From Chryseobacterium sp. Bi04 (GTDB taxonomy: Bacteria > Bacteroidota > Bacteroidia > Flavobacteriales > Weeksellaceae): a DNA stretch of 64,000 nucleotides. The notes under the pieces are model-generated. The model worked only from the letters and a program-made list of their open reading frames with translations. It had not been told where the DNA came from and searched no databases. Of the stretch, positions 8,990-17,697 are shown piece after piece (the first letter of the stretch is position 1; every line of letters starts with the position of its first letter). The position numbers and the translations under genes are program-made. The stretch is taken from positions 248,001 to 312,000 of the forward strand of contig NZ_CAKKLP010000001.1 in the NCBI RefSeq assembly GCF_918698085.1, written 5' to 3'.

Positions 8990-11146
8990 ATGAAAAATGT
9001 ACTGATCTGTGCTTCTATGCTGGGCTCGATGCTGGTCTTATCCCAAAAAAAAGACACTATCAAATCCAACGATATTGAAGAAGTAGTTGTTAACGGAAGA
9101 TATTATCAGAAATACAAACTCAACGAAGTTTCTGGTTCATTGAGAATCCAGACTCCCATCCTTGAGCTTCCACAGAATGTACAATCTATAAGCTCACAGG
9201 TTCTTGCCGATCAGCTTACATTGAATATGTCTGAGGGCATTGTTCGTAATGTGAGTGGTGCAAGAAAAGTAGAACACTGGGATAATGTGTATTCCAATGT
9301 TTTTATGAGAGGAGCAAGTATTTCCACTTTCATGAACGGAATGAACGTTTCTTCTACATGGGGACCTATTAACCCTGATGCATCTATTATTGACAGAATA
9401 GAGTTTGTAAAAGGACCTGCCGGATTTATGGGTTCTATGGGAGATCCTGCCGGATTTTATAATGTGGTAACCAAAAAACCAACCGGGAAATTTGCCAACA
9501 GTGTACGTTTCACTACCGGAAGCTATAACCTTTTCAGAGGTGAAGCGGATCTGGATGGAGTTCTTGTGAAAGACGGTGTTTTAGATTACCGTATTAATTT
9601 AATGGGAAGTTCTAACAATTCCTGGGTTGAAAATGATAAAACAAGCAAAATTATTGTTGCTCCGTCCATTACTTTCAGACCAACAAAGACCACTACATTT
9701 ACTGCACAGTACAATTATCAGTATTTAAAATTCAACCAGCCGGGAGCCTACCTGATGTCTAATGACGGATATGCTTCGCTGAATGTACATACTAACTTTA
9801 ATGATCCAAACTTCAAGAAAACTGAAGTAAAAGATCAGAGTTTATTTTTAAGCTTAGACCAGAAGCTTTCTAAAGACTGGGTTTGGAGCACACAATACGC
9901 TTATATGGACCTGAACTATGACGGAGGATCATGGTGGGGAACCTTTGATCCGAAAAATAAGGATGTTTTAAACAGAACGTTAAGCAACTGGCAGGCGAAA
10001 GGAAAAAATCACATTTTCCAGACCTATGTAAGAGGAAAGCTTACTACAGGAAATATTGTTCACAAAATTATTGCAGGATTCGATTACGGAGACAGAAAAT
10101 ACAATGCTGACTTTTCATCTTTTGCAGGAGGGCCTTTCCCAATCAATATTTATAATGTGAATTACGGAGTGGATCCTTCAAAACTTCCTTCCTCAGATTT
10201 TTATACCTTAAACACTTCTGCTCCATTTTATAATGACCAGGGAGTAAAATATACTTCTTATTACGCTCAGGATCAGATTGAAATGTTTAACAATAAGCTA
10301 AGAATAACATTAGCGGGAAGATACACAAGCGGTAAAACCTATTCGGCATATCCTAACCTGAGTCCTGGAACTCCTATTGTACCTGATACAGCAGGAGAGT
10401 TTACACCAAGAGTGGGAGTAAGCTACTCTATTGATGAAGATTTCTCGGCCTATGGTATCTATGACAAAACTTTTACACCACAGTCCGGAACTGGGATTAA
10501 CCAAACTAAGATTACAGATCCTTTCAGAGGTCAGAATATTGAATTCGGATTGAAGAAAGACTGGTTCGGTGGAAAATGGAACACGACTTTCGCTGTGTAC
10601 GAAATCAGAAGGCAAAATATTCTTGTTGCCGGAAATTCAAATGAAAACGGTGGTGTAGCTTTTCAAGTTCCCACCGGTGAACAAAGAGCAAGAGGTTTTG
10701 AAACTGATATCAAAGGAGAAATCATCAAAGGGATGAACATTGTTATCAACTATGCTTATACAGATGCAAAAACCATCAAAGACACAGACCCTACAAGAAT
10801 TGGAATTCAGTCTCCGGGAAATGCGAAAAATGTACAAAATACTTGGGTAAGCTACAGGTTTGAAAATGGCCCTATGAAAGGATTCGGAATTTCAGCTGGT
10901 TATCAGTATCAGGGAGGAAGACAATCCTGGTTTGGAGTAGGAGCAACAAAAGATCAAAGCCTTCCGGATTATTTTGATACCAACTTCGGAGTTTCCTATG
11001 TTGCCAAAAAATTCGATGTCAACCTAATATTGAATAATGTCCTTAACAAAAAGCTTTACAGTGGATACAGAGGAGATGCCGGCGAATATGCTTGGATCTA
11101 CAATGCTCCTCGTAACTGGAGACTATCAATAGGATATAAATTTTAA
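8990..11146 (+). CDS. TonB-dependent siderophore receptor
   Basis: This 718-residue outer-membrane receptor imports a ferric siderophore using TonB energy. It has a signal peptide (MKNVLICASMLGSMLVLSQ), then a short TonB-box-like segment (IEEVVVNGRY) and a plug domain (~35-155) with 'LPQNVQSISSQVL' and 'IDRIEFVKGPAGFMGSMGDPAG', as in FhuA/FecA-type receptors. A 22-strand barrel follows, ending in the aromatic 'RLSIGYKF'. The start at 8990 is preferred over 8981 because it gives a clean signal peptide. Its PepSY partner follows after a terminator-like hairpin. The actual siderophore cannot be read from the sequence. Confidence 0.9.
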   Translation: MKNVLICASMLGSMLVLSQKKDTIKSNDIEEVVVNGRYYQKYKLNEVSGSLRIQTPILELPQNVQSISSQVLADQLTLNMSEGIVRNVSGARKVEHWDNVYSNVFMRGASISTFMNGMNVSSTWGPINPDASIIDRIEFVKGPAGFMGSMGDPAGFYNVVTKKPTGKFANSVRFTTGSYNLFRGEADLDGVLVKDGVLDYRINLMGSSNNSWVENDKTSKIIVAPSITFRPTKTTTFTAQYNYQYLKFNQPGAYLMSNDGYASLNVHTNFNDPNFKKTEVKDQSLFLSLDQKLSKDWVWSTQYAYMDLNYDGGSWWGTFDPKNKDVLNRTLSNWQAKGKNHIFQTYVRGKLTTGNIVHKIIAGFDYGDRKYNADFSSFAGGPFPINIYNVNYGVDPSKLPSSDFYTLNTSAPFYNDQGVKYTSYYAQDQIEMFNNKLRITLAGRYTSGKTYSAYPNLSPGTPIVPDTAGEFTPRVGVSYSIDEDFSAYGIYDKTFTPQSGTGINQTKITDPFRGQNIEFGLKKDWFGGKWNTTFAVYEIRRQNILVAGNSNENGGVAFQVPTGEQRARGFETDIKGEIIKGMNIVINYAYTDAKTIKDTDPTRIGIQSPGNAKNVQNTWVSYRFENGPMKGFGISAGYQYQGGRQSWFGVGATKDQSLPDYFDTNFGVSYVAKKFDVNLILNNVLNKKLYSGYRGDAGEYAWIYNAPRNWRLSIGYKF

Positions 11147-11154
11147 AAATTAAG

Positions 11155-11181
11155 GTTAACCCTCTGGAGGGTTAACTTTTT
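11155..11181 (+). terminator. Intra-operon terminator between receptor and PepSY gene
   Basis: GTTAACCCTC and GAGGGTTAAC form a perfect ten-pair stem followed by five T. It ends only three bases before the ATG of the PepSY gene, so partial termination would keep receptor expression above that of the membrane protein. Confidence 0.75.
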
Positions 11182-11184
11182 GCT

Positions 11185-12384
11185 ATGAAGAAAAAGCATC
11201 ATAAAAAGAAGGTTTCTTCAACAAAGAAATGGTCTGCCAAACTGCATTTGTGGTTTGGCTTATCCGTTGGTATTATTGTTTTCATTGTTTCTCTCTCGGG
11301 AACATTATATGTTTTTAAGGATGAAATTCAGAATAGCCTCCGCAGGGAAGCCATTTATGTGAAGAATGTTGATGCCGGAAAAAAACCTTTATCAATTAAT
11401 CTTCTTCGCGAGAAACTGAGCTTAGAACTCAATGAAAAATACCCCATAAGTGCTGTTGAAATTCCCCTGGACAAAAATAAATCCTACCGTTTTTTCTATT
11501 ATGAGAAAAGTAAAAAAGGATGGAACTATTTCCAGCAGGTTCTCATCAGCAAGCAGGTCTATATCAATCAGTACACCGGGCAAATTCTTGCGGTATATAA
11601 TGAAAAATATGATGTCTTAACCATTCTGAAATACATTCACTGGAGTCTTTTGCTCAATTCTGAATGGGGCCCGTATGTGGTAGGAATTCCCACTGTACTT
11701 TTCATCATTATGCTGATTACAGGAATCATTTTATGGTGGCCTAAAAACAAAAACGCAAGAAAAGGACGCTTTTGGTTCAACTGGAAAAATATAAAAACCT
11801 GGAAACGAAAGAACTACGACCTTCACAATGTATTGGGATTCTATGCTTCATTCATTGCATTATTACTGAGCGTTACCGGAATTTACTTTGCCTATCCTTA
11901 CGTAAAAAACGTTTTTAATTTCGCGTTATCCGGATCAGTGAACCTGCCTAAAGAAAAAGAAATCAAGTCTCCGGATTCGTTAATGGTGAAAAATGAGAAT
12001 ATTTTTGATCTTGCAGCAGCACAAACAGAAAAATTATATTCAGGATCAGCCAGCTTCAGAATTTCTTTAAACGGAAAAAACAAAAAAGGAAAAGAACTTA
12101 AAAACTTACCCGTTACCATTTACGGGCAAGAGGGACGGTTTAGTGAAAGGAGCCTGCTCACCTTTGATAAATACTCCGGAAAACTATTAGCCGATAGATC
12201 TCATCAAAAACTGACCATCGCCGAAAAATATTCCAATGCCAATTATGATATTCATACCGGATCTTATTTCGGAATCGTTGGAAAAATTATCTGGTTTATT
12301 GCCGGGCTCATGTGTACATCACTCCCAGTTACCGGATTTCTGGTATGGTGGGGAAAAAGAAAGAAACAAGGAAAGAAAATATAA
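11185..12384 (+). CDS. PepSY-associated membrane protein, probable siderophore-iron reductase type
   Basis: The 399-residue inner-membrane protein has four transmembrane segments, at about residues 25-47, 165-190, 213-236 and 370-392. Two PepSY-like periplasmic regions lie between them. His residues sit at the membrane edges in LHLWF, IHWSLL, DLHNVLG and DIHTGS, the pattern of PiuB/FoxB-type proteins, where they are believed to hold haem for reducing ferric siderophores. Function is inferred from family and from its pairing with receptors. The Lys/His-rich N-terminus (MKKKHHKKK) is shared with the paralogue at 14550. Its stop overlaps the start of the next receptor by one base (TAATG), so those two are translationally coupled. 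Confidence 0.85.
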   Translation: MKKKHHKKKVSSTKKWSAKLHLWFGLSVGIIVFIVSLSGTLYVFKDEIQNSLRREAIYVKNVDAGKKPLSINLLREKLSLELNEKYPISAVEIPLDKNKSYRFFYYEKSKKGWNYFQQVLISKQVYINQYTGQILAVYNEKYDVLTILKYIHWSLLLNSEWGPYVVGIPTVLFIIMLITGIILWWPKNKNARKGRFWFNWKNIKTWKRKNYDLHNVLGFYASFIALLLSVTGIYFAYPYVKNVFNFALSGSVNLPKEKEIKSPDSLMVKNENIFDLAAAQTEKLYSGSASFRISLNGKNKKGKELKNLPVTIYGQEGRFSERSLLTFDKYSGKLLADRSHQKLTIAEKYSNANYDIHTGSYFGIVGKIIWFIAGLMCTSLPVTGFLVWWGKRKKQGKKI

Positions 12385-14498
12385 TGAAAAAAGCGCTTTT
12401 ATCTGCTGCTTGCCTAGGAACGACAACCGTTTTTGCCCAGGTTAAAGATAGTTTACAAACCAAAAACGTTGATGAGGTCGTGATGACTGCTTCAAGGAAG
12501 AAGGAGAACATTAAAGAAGTTCCCAGCTCCATTACTGTTGTTGCAGAAAAGCAGATCCAGTCTCAGCTGACCGTCAATTCAGATATTACAAGTATCCTTC
12601 AGTATACCGTTCCAAGTTTAGGAACTAATTCGGGGCAAACTTCCAACACAGGACAGACATTAAGAGGGCGCCAGGTATTGGTATTAATCGACGGAATTCC
12701 ACAGTCTACCCCACTCCGGAATGGTGCAAGAGATTTAAGAGTGATTGATCCGTCAGCTATTGAAAGAATTGAAGTGATAAAAGGGGCATCCTCCATCTAT
12801 GGAAATGGTGCAGACGGTGGTATCATCAATTATATTACGAAAAGAAGTAAAACGGATAAAAAAATTTCCGGAATCTCGCAGATCGGTATTACGGGACAGC
12901 CTTATGGAGGGACTTTAGGCGTAAGAGCCAGCCAGCTTTTAACCGGAAAAGTCAGCAAATTTGATTACACTCTATCACTGGCCTATGAAAGAACGGGTTA
13001 TATGAAAGACGGGGACGGTGTTATGCTAAGTCCGACTTACAGTACCGCAAAAATGGATAACTATAACGGAATGCTGAAGCTAGGCTATGATATCAATGAC
13101 AATCAGAGAATTGAAGCATCATATATCGGATATTCATCAAGATCAAATCTTAATTTAGGATTAAATACCGGTGTTTACGGAATTGAGCCTACCATTGGAC
13201 AAGGAGAAGGAAAAAGCCTTGAAACAACTCCTCAGGGGACACCAAAAAATCATAATATCAGGGTAAGTTATGACAATAAGAACTTATTTGCCGGAACAGC
13301 CTTAAATATTAATTTTTATTACCAGGATTTTAAAACGGTTTACGGATACAGCGATACTTTTTTTAATGGAGGGCAATCCAATGTTATTTCTAAAAAAGCA
13401 GGCGCCCGGTTTAATTTTGATACCCAGCTTTGGAATTCTCAAAATTCTCAGGGAGAGATTATATATGGGGCTGATATTTTAAATGATCAGACCGTACAAA
13501 AGCTGGAAGACGGACGTTTCTGGACTCCCAATATGAGTATGACCAATATTGCGCCTTTCCTTTTGGTGAAAATTGACCTTCTTAAAAAGCTAACCATTAA
13601 AGGAGGTCTCCGCTATGAAAACATCAAAGTTAATGTAGATGATTTCAATACCCTTTCTGTTATTAAAAACGATGGAACATTTACCAAAAGTATTCCTGTA
13701 AACGGAGGAAAACTAAGCTATAATGCCTTAGTGGGAAATATAGGTCTCCGATATAATATTGAACCTTATATCAATCTTTTCGGAAGCTTTTCACAGGCCT
13801 ACTCTATCAATGAGCTGGGAAGAATTCTAAGAACCTCAACTTCCGAGACGATTCAAAATCTTGAAACAAAACCCATCATTGTTAATAATTACGAGCTGGG
13901 GGCAACAGGACAGCTTTCCAGCTGGCTTCACTATGAGCTTACGTCCTACGTAAGTACATCAAAACTGGGAGCAACCTTTGTACAGAGTGCGGACAGAGCT
14001 CTAACTATTAAAAGGGCTCCCGAAGTAATTTATGGGGTGGAAGGTTTTTTACATTTTACGCCTGTCAAATGGCTTCAGTTCGGAGGAAGCTACAGCTGGA
14101 TGGAAGGCATCACTTCTCCGGACGACAATGGAGATTATTCTGCAAAAATCAACAACAGTAGAATTTCAGCACCTAAAGTACTGGCGTATGCTCAGGTAAG
14201 GCCTATTCCGACATTATCTGTCGGGGTAGATATGCTACATTCATTCACGCAGAACAGATTTGATCCTAATGTAAAAACAGGGCTATATGCTTATGGGGAA
14301 GGATATGTTCCGGACTACACTGTTTTTAACTTAAAATCAAGCTACGAGGTAAACAACAACTGGAAGGTATCTTTAGGGGTTGAAAATATTCTCAACAGAG
14401 TTTACCAGCCATCAATTGCCTGGTGGGCAGCCAGAGACAGTGATTTCACCAATTCTTTGGGAGCAAGAGGAACTCTCATGATTGAATATAAATTTTAA
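12384..14498 (+). CDS. TonB-dependent receptor (second of the iron cassette)
   Basis: This 704-residue outer-membrane receptor has a signal peptide (MKKALLSAACLGTTTVFAQ) and a TonB box (VDEVVMTAS). The plug domain contains 'LRGRQVLVLIDGIPQ' and 'IERIEVIKGASSIYGNGADGG', typical of siderophore or haem receptors. A barrel follows, ending in 'GTLMIEYKF'. It is quite different in sequence from the receptor at 8990, so the two probably take different ligands. The start codon shares its A with the stop of the preceding PepSY gene. A frame extension back to 12312 lies inside that gene and was rejected. Confidence 0.9.
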   Translation: MKKALLSAACLGTTTVFAQVKDSLQTKNVDEVVMTASRKKENIKEVPSSITVVAEKQIQSQLTVNSDITSILQYTVPSLGTNSGQTSNTGQTLRGRQVLVLIDGIPQSTPLRNGARDLRVIDPSAIERIEVIKGASSIYGNGADGGIINYITKRSKTDKKISGISQIGITGQPYGGTLGVRASQLLTGKVSKFDYTLSLAYERTGYMKDGDGVMLSPTYSTAKMDNYNGMLKLGYDINDNQRIEASYIGYSSRSNLNLGLNTGVYGIEPTIGQGEGKSLETTPQGTPKNHNIRVSYDNKNLFAGTALNINFYYQDFKTVYGYSDTFFNGGQSNVISKKAGARFNFDTQLWNSQNSQGEIIYGADILNDQTVQKLEDGRFWTPNMSMTNIAPFLLVKIDLLKKLTIKGGLRYENIKVNVDDFNTLSVIKNDGTFTKSIPVNGGKLSYNALVGNIGLRYNIEPYINLFGSFSQAYSINELGRILRTSTSETIQNLETKPIIVNNYELGATGQLSSWLHYELTSYVSTSKLGATFVQSADRALTIKRAPEVIYGVEGFLHFTPVKWLQFGGSYSWMEGITSPDDNGDYSAKINNSRISAPKVLAYAQVRPIPTLSVGVDMLHSFTQNRFDPNVKTGLYAYGEGYVPDYTVFNLKSSYEVNNNWKVSLGVENILNRVYQPSIAWWAARDSDFTNSLGARGTLMIEYKF

Positions 14499-14509
14499 TT
14501 AAACTAAAT

Positions 14510-14539
14510 AAAACTAAAACATATCTTTGCTTTAGTTTT
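14510..14539 (+). promoter_or_regulatory. Promoter inside a dyad ahead of the second PepSY gene
   Basis: TATCTTTG at 14522-14529 is a perfect -7 box, 20 bases before the ATG at 14550. It lies in the loop of a nine-base inverted repeat, AAAACTAAA (14510-14518) and TTTAGTTTT (14531-14539), which could be an operator or a weak terminator hairpin for the receptor gene. Confidence 0.5.
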
Positions 14540-14549
14540 CCATTGCGAT

Positions 14550-15761
14550 ATGAATAAAAAGCATCATCATAAAAAAAAACCGGGATTCTTTAAAAAATGG
14601 TCTGCAAAACTGCATCTGTGGTTTGGACTCGGAATAGGGTTTTTGATTTTTATTATCTCCATTACCGGCGCATTGTATGTCTTTAAAGATGAAGTGGAAA
14701 ATTTTACCCGTAAAGATGTCATTTACCATCAGGAACAAAATATTGAGCAAAAGCAGGTTCTTCCCATCAGAGTGATGGAAAAATCTGTTGCAGAACAGGT
14801 ACAAGAAAAATATCCTGTCCATTGGGTCAATATTCCTATCGATAAAAAGCTGTCTTATGTGTTCTACTGGTATGAACACAACACGGATGCCTGGAATTAT
14901 TTTGATGAATTTCCCGTCTATAAAGCAGCCTATGTCAATCCTTATACAGGAAAGGTACTGAGGGTATATGACGAAAAAAACGGCTTTTTCAATATTGTAA
15001 AAATGATCCACTGGAGCTACCTTTTAAAACAGGACTGGGGAACTTATGTGGTAGGAATACCGGTTATTATCTTTATCATAATGCTGATCAGTGGGATTAT
15101 CCTGTGGTGGCCAAAGAATAAAGCAGCAAGAAAACAACGTTTTGCATTGAAGTGGAAGAACATCAAGAGCTGGAAAAGAAAGAACTACGATCTTCATAAT
15201 GTCTTAGGATTTTATGCTTCCATCTTTGCTTTAATTTTTTCTATAACCGGCTTATTTTATGCTTTCTTTGTGGTTCAGGCTATGATCTACGTACTATTCT
15301 CCGGAGGGGAGACAAAATATCCTGATTTTTCACACATCAAAACAAAAGCGCCTATTGAGCTGAGAACAGAGGGAACTTTGGATAAAATCATCAGCACTGT
15401 ACAACAGAAATATCCGGATTCTTATGGATTTGCTATAGATCTTGGCCACGAACATATGGATGACCATGAGCATCCCAACTTTGAGGTATACGTAAAACAC
15501 CTTAGTTATTCTTACCACAAAAGCAGCAGTCTGATCTTTGATGAAAACTCCGGAGAATTGCTCCATACCCATGATCAACAAGATAAAAACTTCGGTGAAA
15601 AAGTAGTGGGATCCAACTATGATATTCACGTGGGATCCATTTTAGGTCTTCCTACCAAGATTATTGCATTTATTGTCAGTCTTATCTGCGCATCACTTCC
15701 GGTAACAGGATTTATGATATGGTGGGGCCGGAAAAAGAAAAAACCGTTAAAAACAGTCTAA
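14550..15761 (+). CDS. PepSY-associated membrane protein (paralogue of 11185)
   Basis: The 403-residue protein aligns along its whole length with the product at 11185, sharing KKWSAKLHLWFGL, YVVGIP, IILWWPKNK, SWKRKNYDLHNVLGFYAS and CASLPVTGF. It has the same four membrane segments and edge His residues. A His/Asp-rich stretch in the last periplasmic region (GHEHMDDHEHPN, residue ~310) is not present in the paralogue and could bind metal. Like its twin it is probably an iron-siderophore reductase or assembly partner, which is inference from family. It has its own promoter and no clear terminator; 79 bases separate it from the ROK gene. Confidence 0.85.
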   Translation: MNKKHHHKKKPGFFKKWSAKLHLWFGLGIGFLIFIISITGALYVFKDEVENFTRKDVIYHQEQNIEQKQVLPIRVMEKSVAEQVQEKYPVHWVNIPIDKKLSYVFYWYEHNTDAWNYFDEFPVYKAAYVNPYTGKVLRVYDEKNGFFNIVKMIHWSYLLKQDWGTYVVGIPVIIFIIMLISGIILWWPKNKAARKQRFALKWKNIKSWKRKNYDLHNVLGFYASIFALIFSITGLFYAFFVVQAMIYVLFSGGETKYPDFSHIKTKAPIELRTEGTLDKIISTVQQKYPDSYGFAIDLGHEHMDDHEHPNFEVYVKHLSYSYHKSSSLIFDENSGELLHTHDQQDKNFGEKVVGSNYDIHVGSILGLPTKIIAFIVSLICASLPVTGFMIWWGRKKKKPLKTV

Positions 15762-15840
15762 ATTTTTAAATAAAATTGAGTTCTTAATCCATTAATACAA
15801 TCTTTTTTATAATTTTAGCCCCTAGAATTTAATAATAGAG

Positions 15841-16809
15841 ATGTCATTAATAGATTTATCAAAACAAGTTGCCCTGGGAGTTGATATCGGCGGAACCAAT
15901 ACCAAATTTGGAGTAGTCAATCATCGTGGAGAAGTTCTGGACAAAGGAAACCTTAAAACCGATGCCTATGACAGAGTGGAAGATTTTATCGATGCTTTAT
16001 ATGAACACGTTTATCCTTTAATGGAAAAACACGGGACGGAAAAAAATTTCGACGGAATCGGAGTAGGCGCACCTAATGCGAACTATTACAAAGGCACCAT
16101 AGAACTGGCTCCCAATCTACCCTGGAAAGGAGTTATTCCTTTTGCTGAGCTGATGACAGCCAAGTTCAATTTACCCTGTACAGTTACCAATGATGCTAAT
16201 GCAGCAGCGTTAGGTGAAATGCTTTTCGGAGCAGCAAGGGGAATGAAAGATTTTATCATGATCACGCTGGGAACAGGTGTAGGAAGCGGAATCATTGCCA
16301 ATGGAAGCTTAATCTACGGACATGATGGCTTTGCCGGGGAATTGGGACACACCATTGTAAAACCAGGTGGAAGAAAACATTGGAGTACAGGTTCCGAAGG
16401 AAGTCTGGAAGCCTATGCCTCTGCCACAGGAATTACCATCACGGCTAAAAAAATGAGGGCAGAATTTGCAGAGTCTATGCTGAACCAGTATCCTGAAGAG
16501 GAAATTAATTCTAAAACAGTATACGAATGTGCATTAAAAGAAGACCCTATTGCTATTGAAGTCTTCAGATATACAGGACAAAAATTAGGTGAAGCTTTGG
16601 CCAATTTTGTGATGTTCTCTTCACCACAGGCCATCCTTTTATTCGGAGGGGTAATTAAGGCAGGAGACTTTATTTTAAAGCCCGCAAAGCTTCATATGGA
16701 AAGAAACCTTCTTCCTATTTTTAGAAATAAAGTAAAATTGGTATTCAGTGAACTGGACGAAGCAGATGCAGCCATCTTAGGGGCAAGTGCTTTGGTTTGG
16801 GAAAAATAA
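15841..16809 (+). CDS. ROK-family sugar kinase, glucokinase-like
   Basis: The 322-residue product begins with the phosphate-binding motif VALGVDIGGTNTKFGVV and has ITLGTGVGSGIIANG and GELGHTIVKPGG, the ATP- and sugar-binding blocks of ROK kinases. Glucose or a related hexose is the likely substrate. The zinc-binding CxCGxxGCLE loop normal in ROK proteins is replaced by KHWSTGSEGSLE: no cysteine is present, while the following Glu is kept. It stands alone, with a terminator after it. Confidence 0.88.
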   Translation: MSLIDLSKQVALGVDIGGTNTKFGVVNHRGEVLDKGNLKTDAYDRVEDFIDALYEHVYPLMEKHGTEKNFDGIGVGAPNANYYKGTIELAPNLPWKGVIPFAELMTAKFNLPCTVTNDANAAALGEMLFGAARGMKDFIMITLGTGVGSGIIANGSLIYGHDGFAGELGHTIVKPGGRKHWSTGSEGSLEAYASATGITITAKKMRAEFAESMLNQYPEEEINSKTVYECALKEDPIAIEVFRYTGQKLGEALANFVMFSSPQAILLFGGVIKAGDFILKPAKLHMERNLLPIFRNKVKLVFSELDEADAAILGASALVWEK

Positions 16810-16831
16810 CTGAACAAACATTTTATCATAC

Positions 16832-16858
16832 AAGCAGTCCAAATGGGCTGCTTTTTCT
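16832..16858 (+). terminator. Intrinsic terminator after the ROK kinase gene
   Basis: AAGCAGTCC pairs with GGGCTGCTT (one T-G pair) around an AAAT loop, followed by a T-rich run. Confidence 0.8.
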
Positions 16859-17087
16859 TTTTTAGGAACCATAGATGACACTGATTCTTACACATGATTG
16901 AGGTTTATTTTTTGTACTCGTTGGGGTCAATGAGACTTAAAATCATTTGCTATATCTATAGTTGTAATTTGAGTTTAAGACGTTAAATTACGCTCAAATG
17001 AAAAACTTTTTCATAATTTTGATTTGCTTTTTTAACGCCCTTCACGGGTAAAGAAAAGAATATTTAAATGACATAATTACCCTAACA

Positions 17088-17642
17088 ATGGACAACAATA
17101 ATTTAGAACAGATCATCTTTGGTGGCGGATGTTTCTGGTGTGTAGAAAGCTGCTTCAATATGCTGAAGGGTGTTGAGTCTGCTATTTCAGGATATTCCGG
17201 CGGACACAAGGAAAATCCCACTTATGAAGAAGTATGTACCGGAACAACTGATCATGCTGAAGTAGTACAGATTACTTACGACCCTGCCATTATCTCTTAT
17301 GAGCAACTGATGGATGTTTTCTTTTTCCTTCACGACCCTACCCAGCTGAACCGTCAGGGGAATGATATCGGAACCCAGTACCGTTCGGTGATTTTCTATA
17401 AAGATGATGCTGAAAAGGCTAAAGCTGAAGAAGCGATCAAAATATCTCAGGGATCAGGAAGATGGCCAGGAACCTATGTTACTGAACTGGCCCCATTCGA
17501 GAAATTCTGGCCGGCAGAACAGTATCACCAGGGATATTATAACGTCAACCCTAATCAACCTTACTGCAGTGCTGTGGTAGGTCCTAAAATACAGAAATTT
17601 AAAAAACATTTCGGAGAACTGGGAATGCTGAATATCGAGTAA
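17088..17642 (+). CDS. msrA: Peptide-methionine (S)-S-oxide reductase MsrA
   Basis: MsrA repairs oxidised methionine. The 184-residue product carries the active-site motif GGGCFWC, with catalytic Cys15, close to the N-terminus. It also has the family blocks YSGGHKENPTYEEVCTGTTDHAEVV and LNRQGNDIGTQYRS. A late cysteine in QPYCSAVVGP (~residue 165) is a candidate resolving Cys. Length is normal for a stand-alone MsrA domain, with no MsrB fusion. It stands alone between two terminators. Confidence 0.96.
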   Translation: MDNNNLEQIIFGGGCFWCVESCFNMLKGVESAISGYSGGHKENPTYEEVCTGTTDHAEVVQITYDPAIISYEQLMDVFFFLHDPTQLNRQGNDIGTQYRSVIFYKDDAEKAKAEEAIKISQGSGRWPGTYVTELAPFEKFWPAEQYHQGYYNVNPNQPYCSAVVGPKIQKFKKHFGELGMLNIE

Positions 17643-17651
17643 CCAAAACAG

Positions 17652-17677
17652 AGCGGAGAGAAATCTTCGCTTTTTTT
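17652..17677 (+). terminator. Intrinsic terminator after msrA
   Basis: AGCGGAGA pairs with TCTTCGCT around a GAAA tetraloop (17660-17663), followed by seven T. The gene beyond it is convergent. Confidence 0.8.
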
Positions 17678-17697
17678 GTGTAAAATATCTGTAAAAA

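Noticed and set aside
14532..15011. 159-codon minus-strand frame rich in Phe and Ile
   Set aside because: It lies wholly opposite the PepSY gene at 14550, which has clear family motifs; an AT-rich antisense shadow.
16998..17051. 17-codon frame MKNFFIILICFFNALHG
   Set aside because: Looks like a signal peptide start, but no promoter box or continuation is seen; more likely a chance frame or a remnant in the spacer before msrA.
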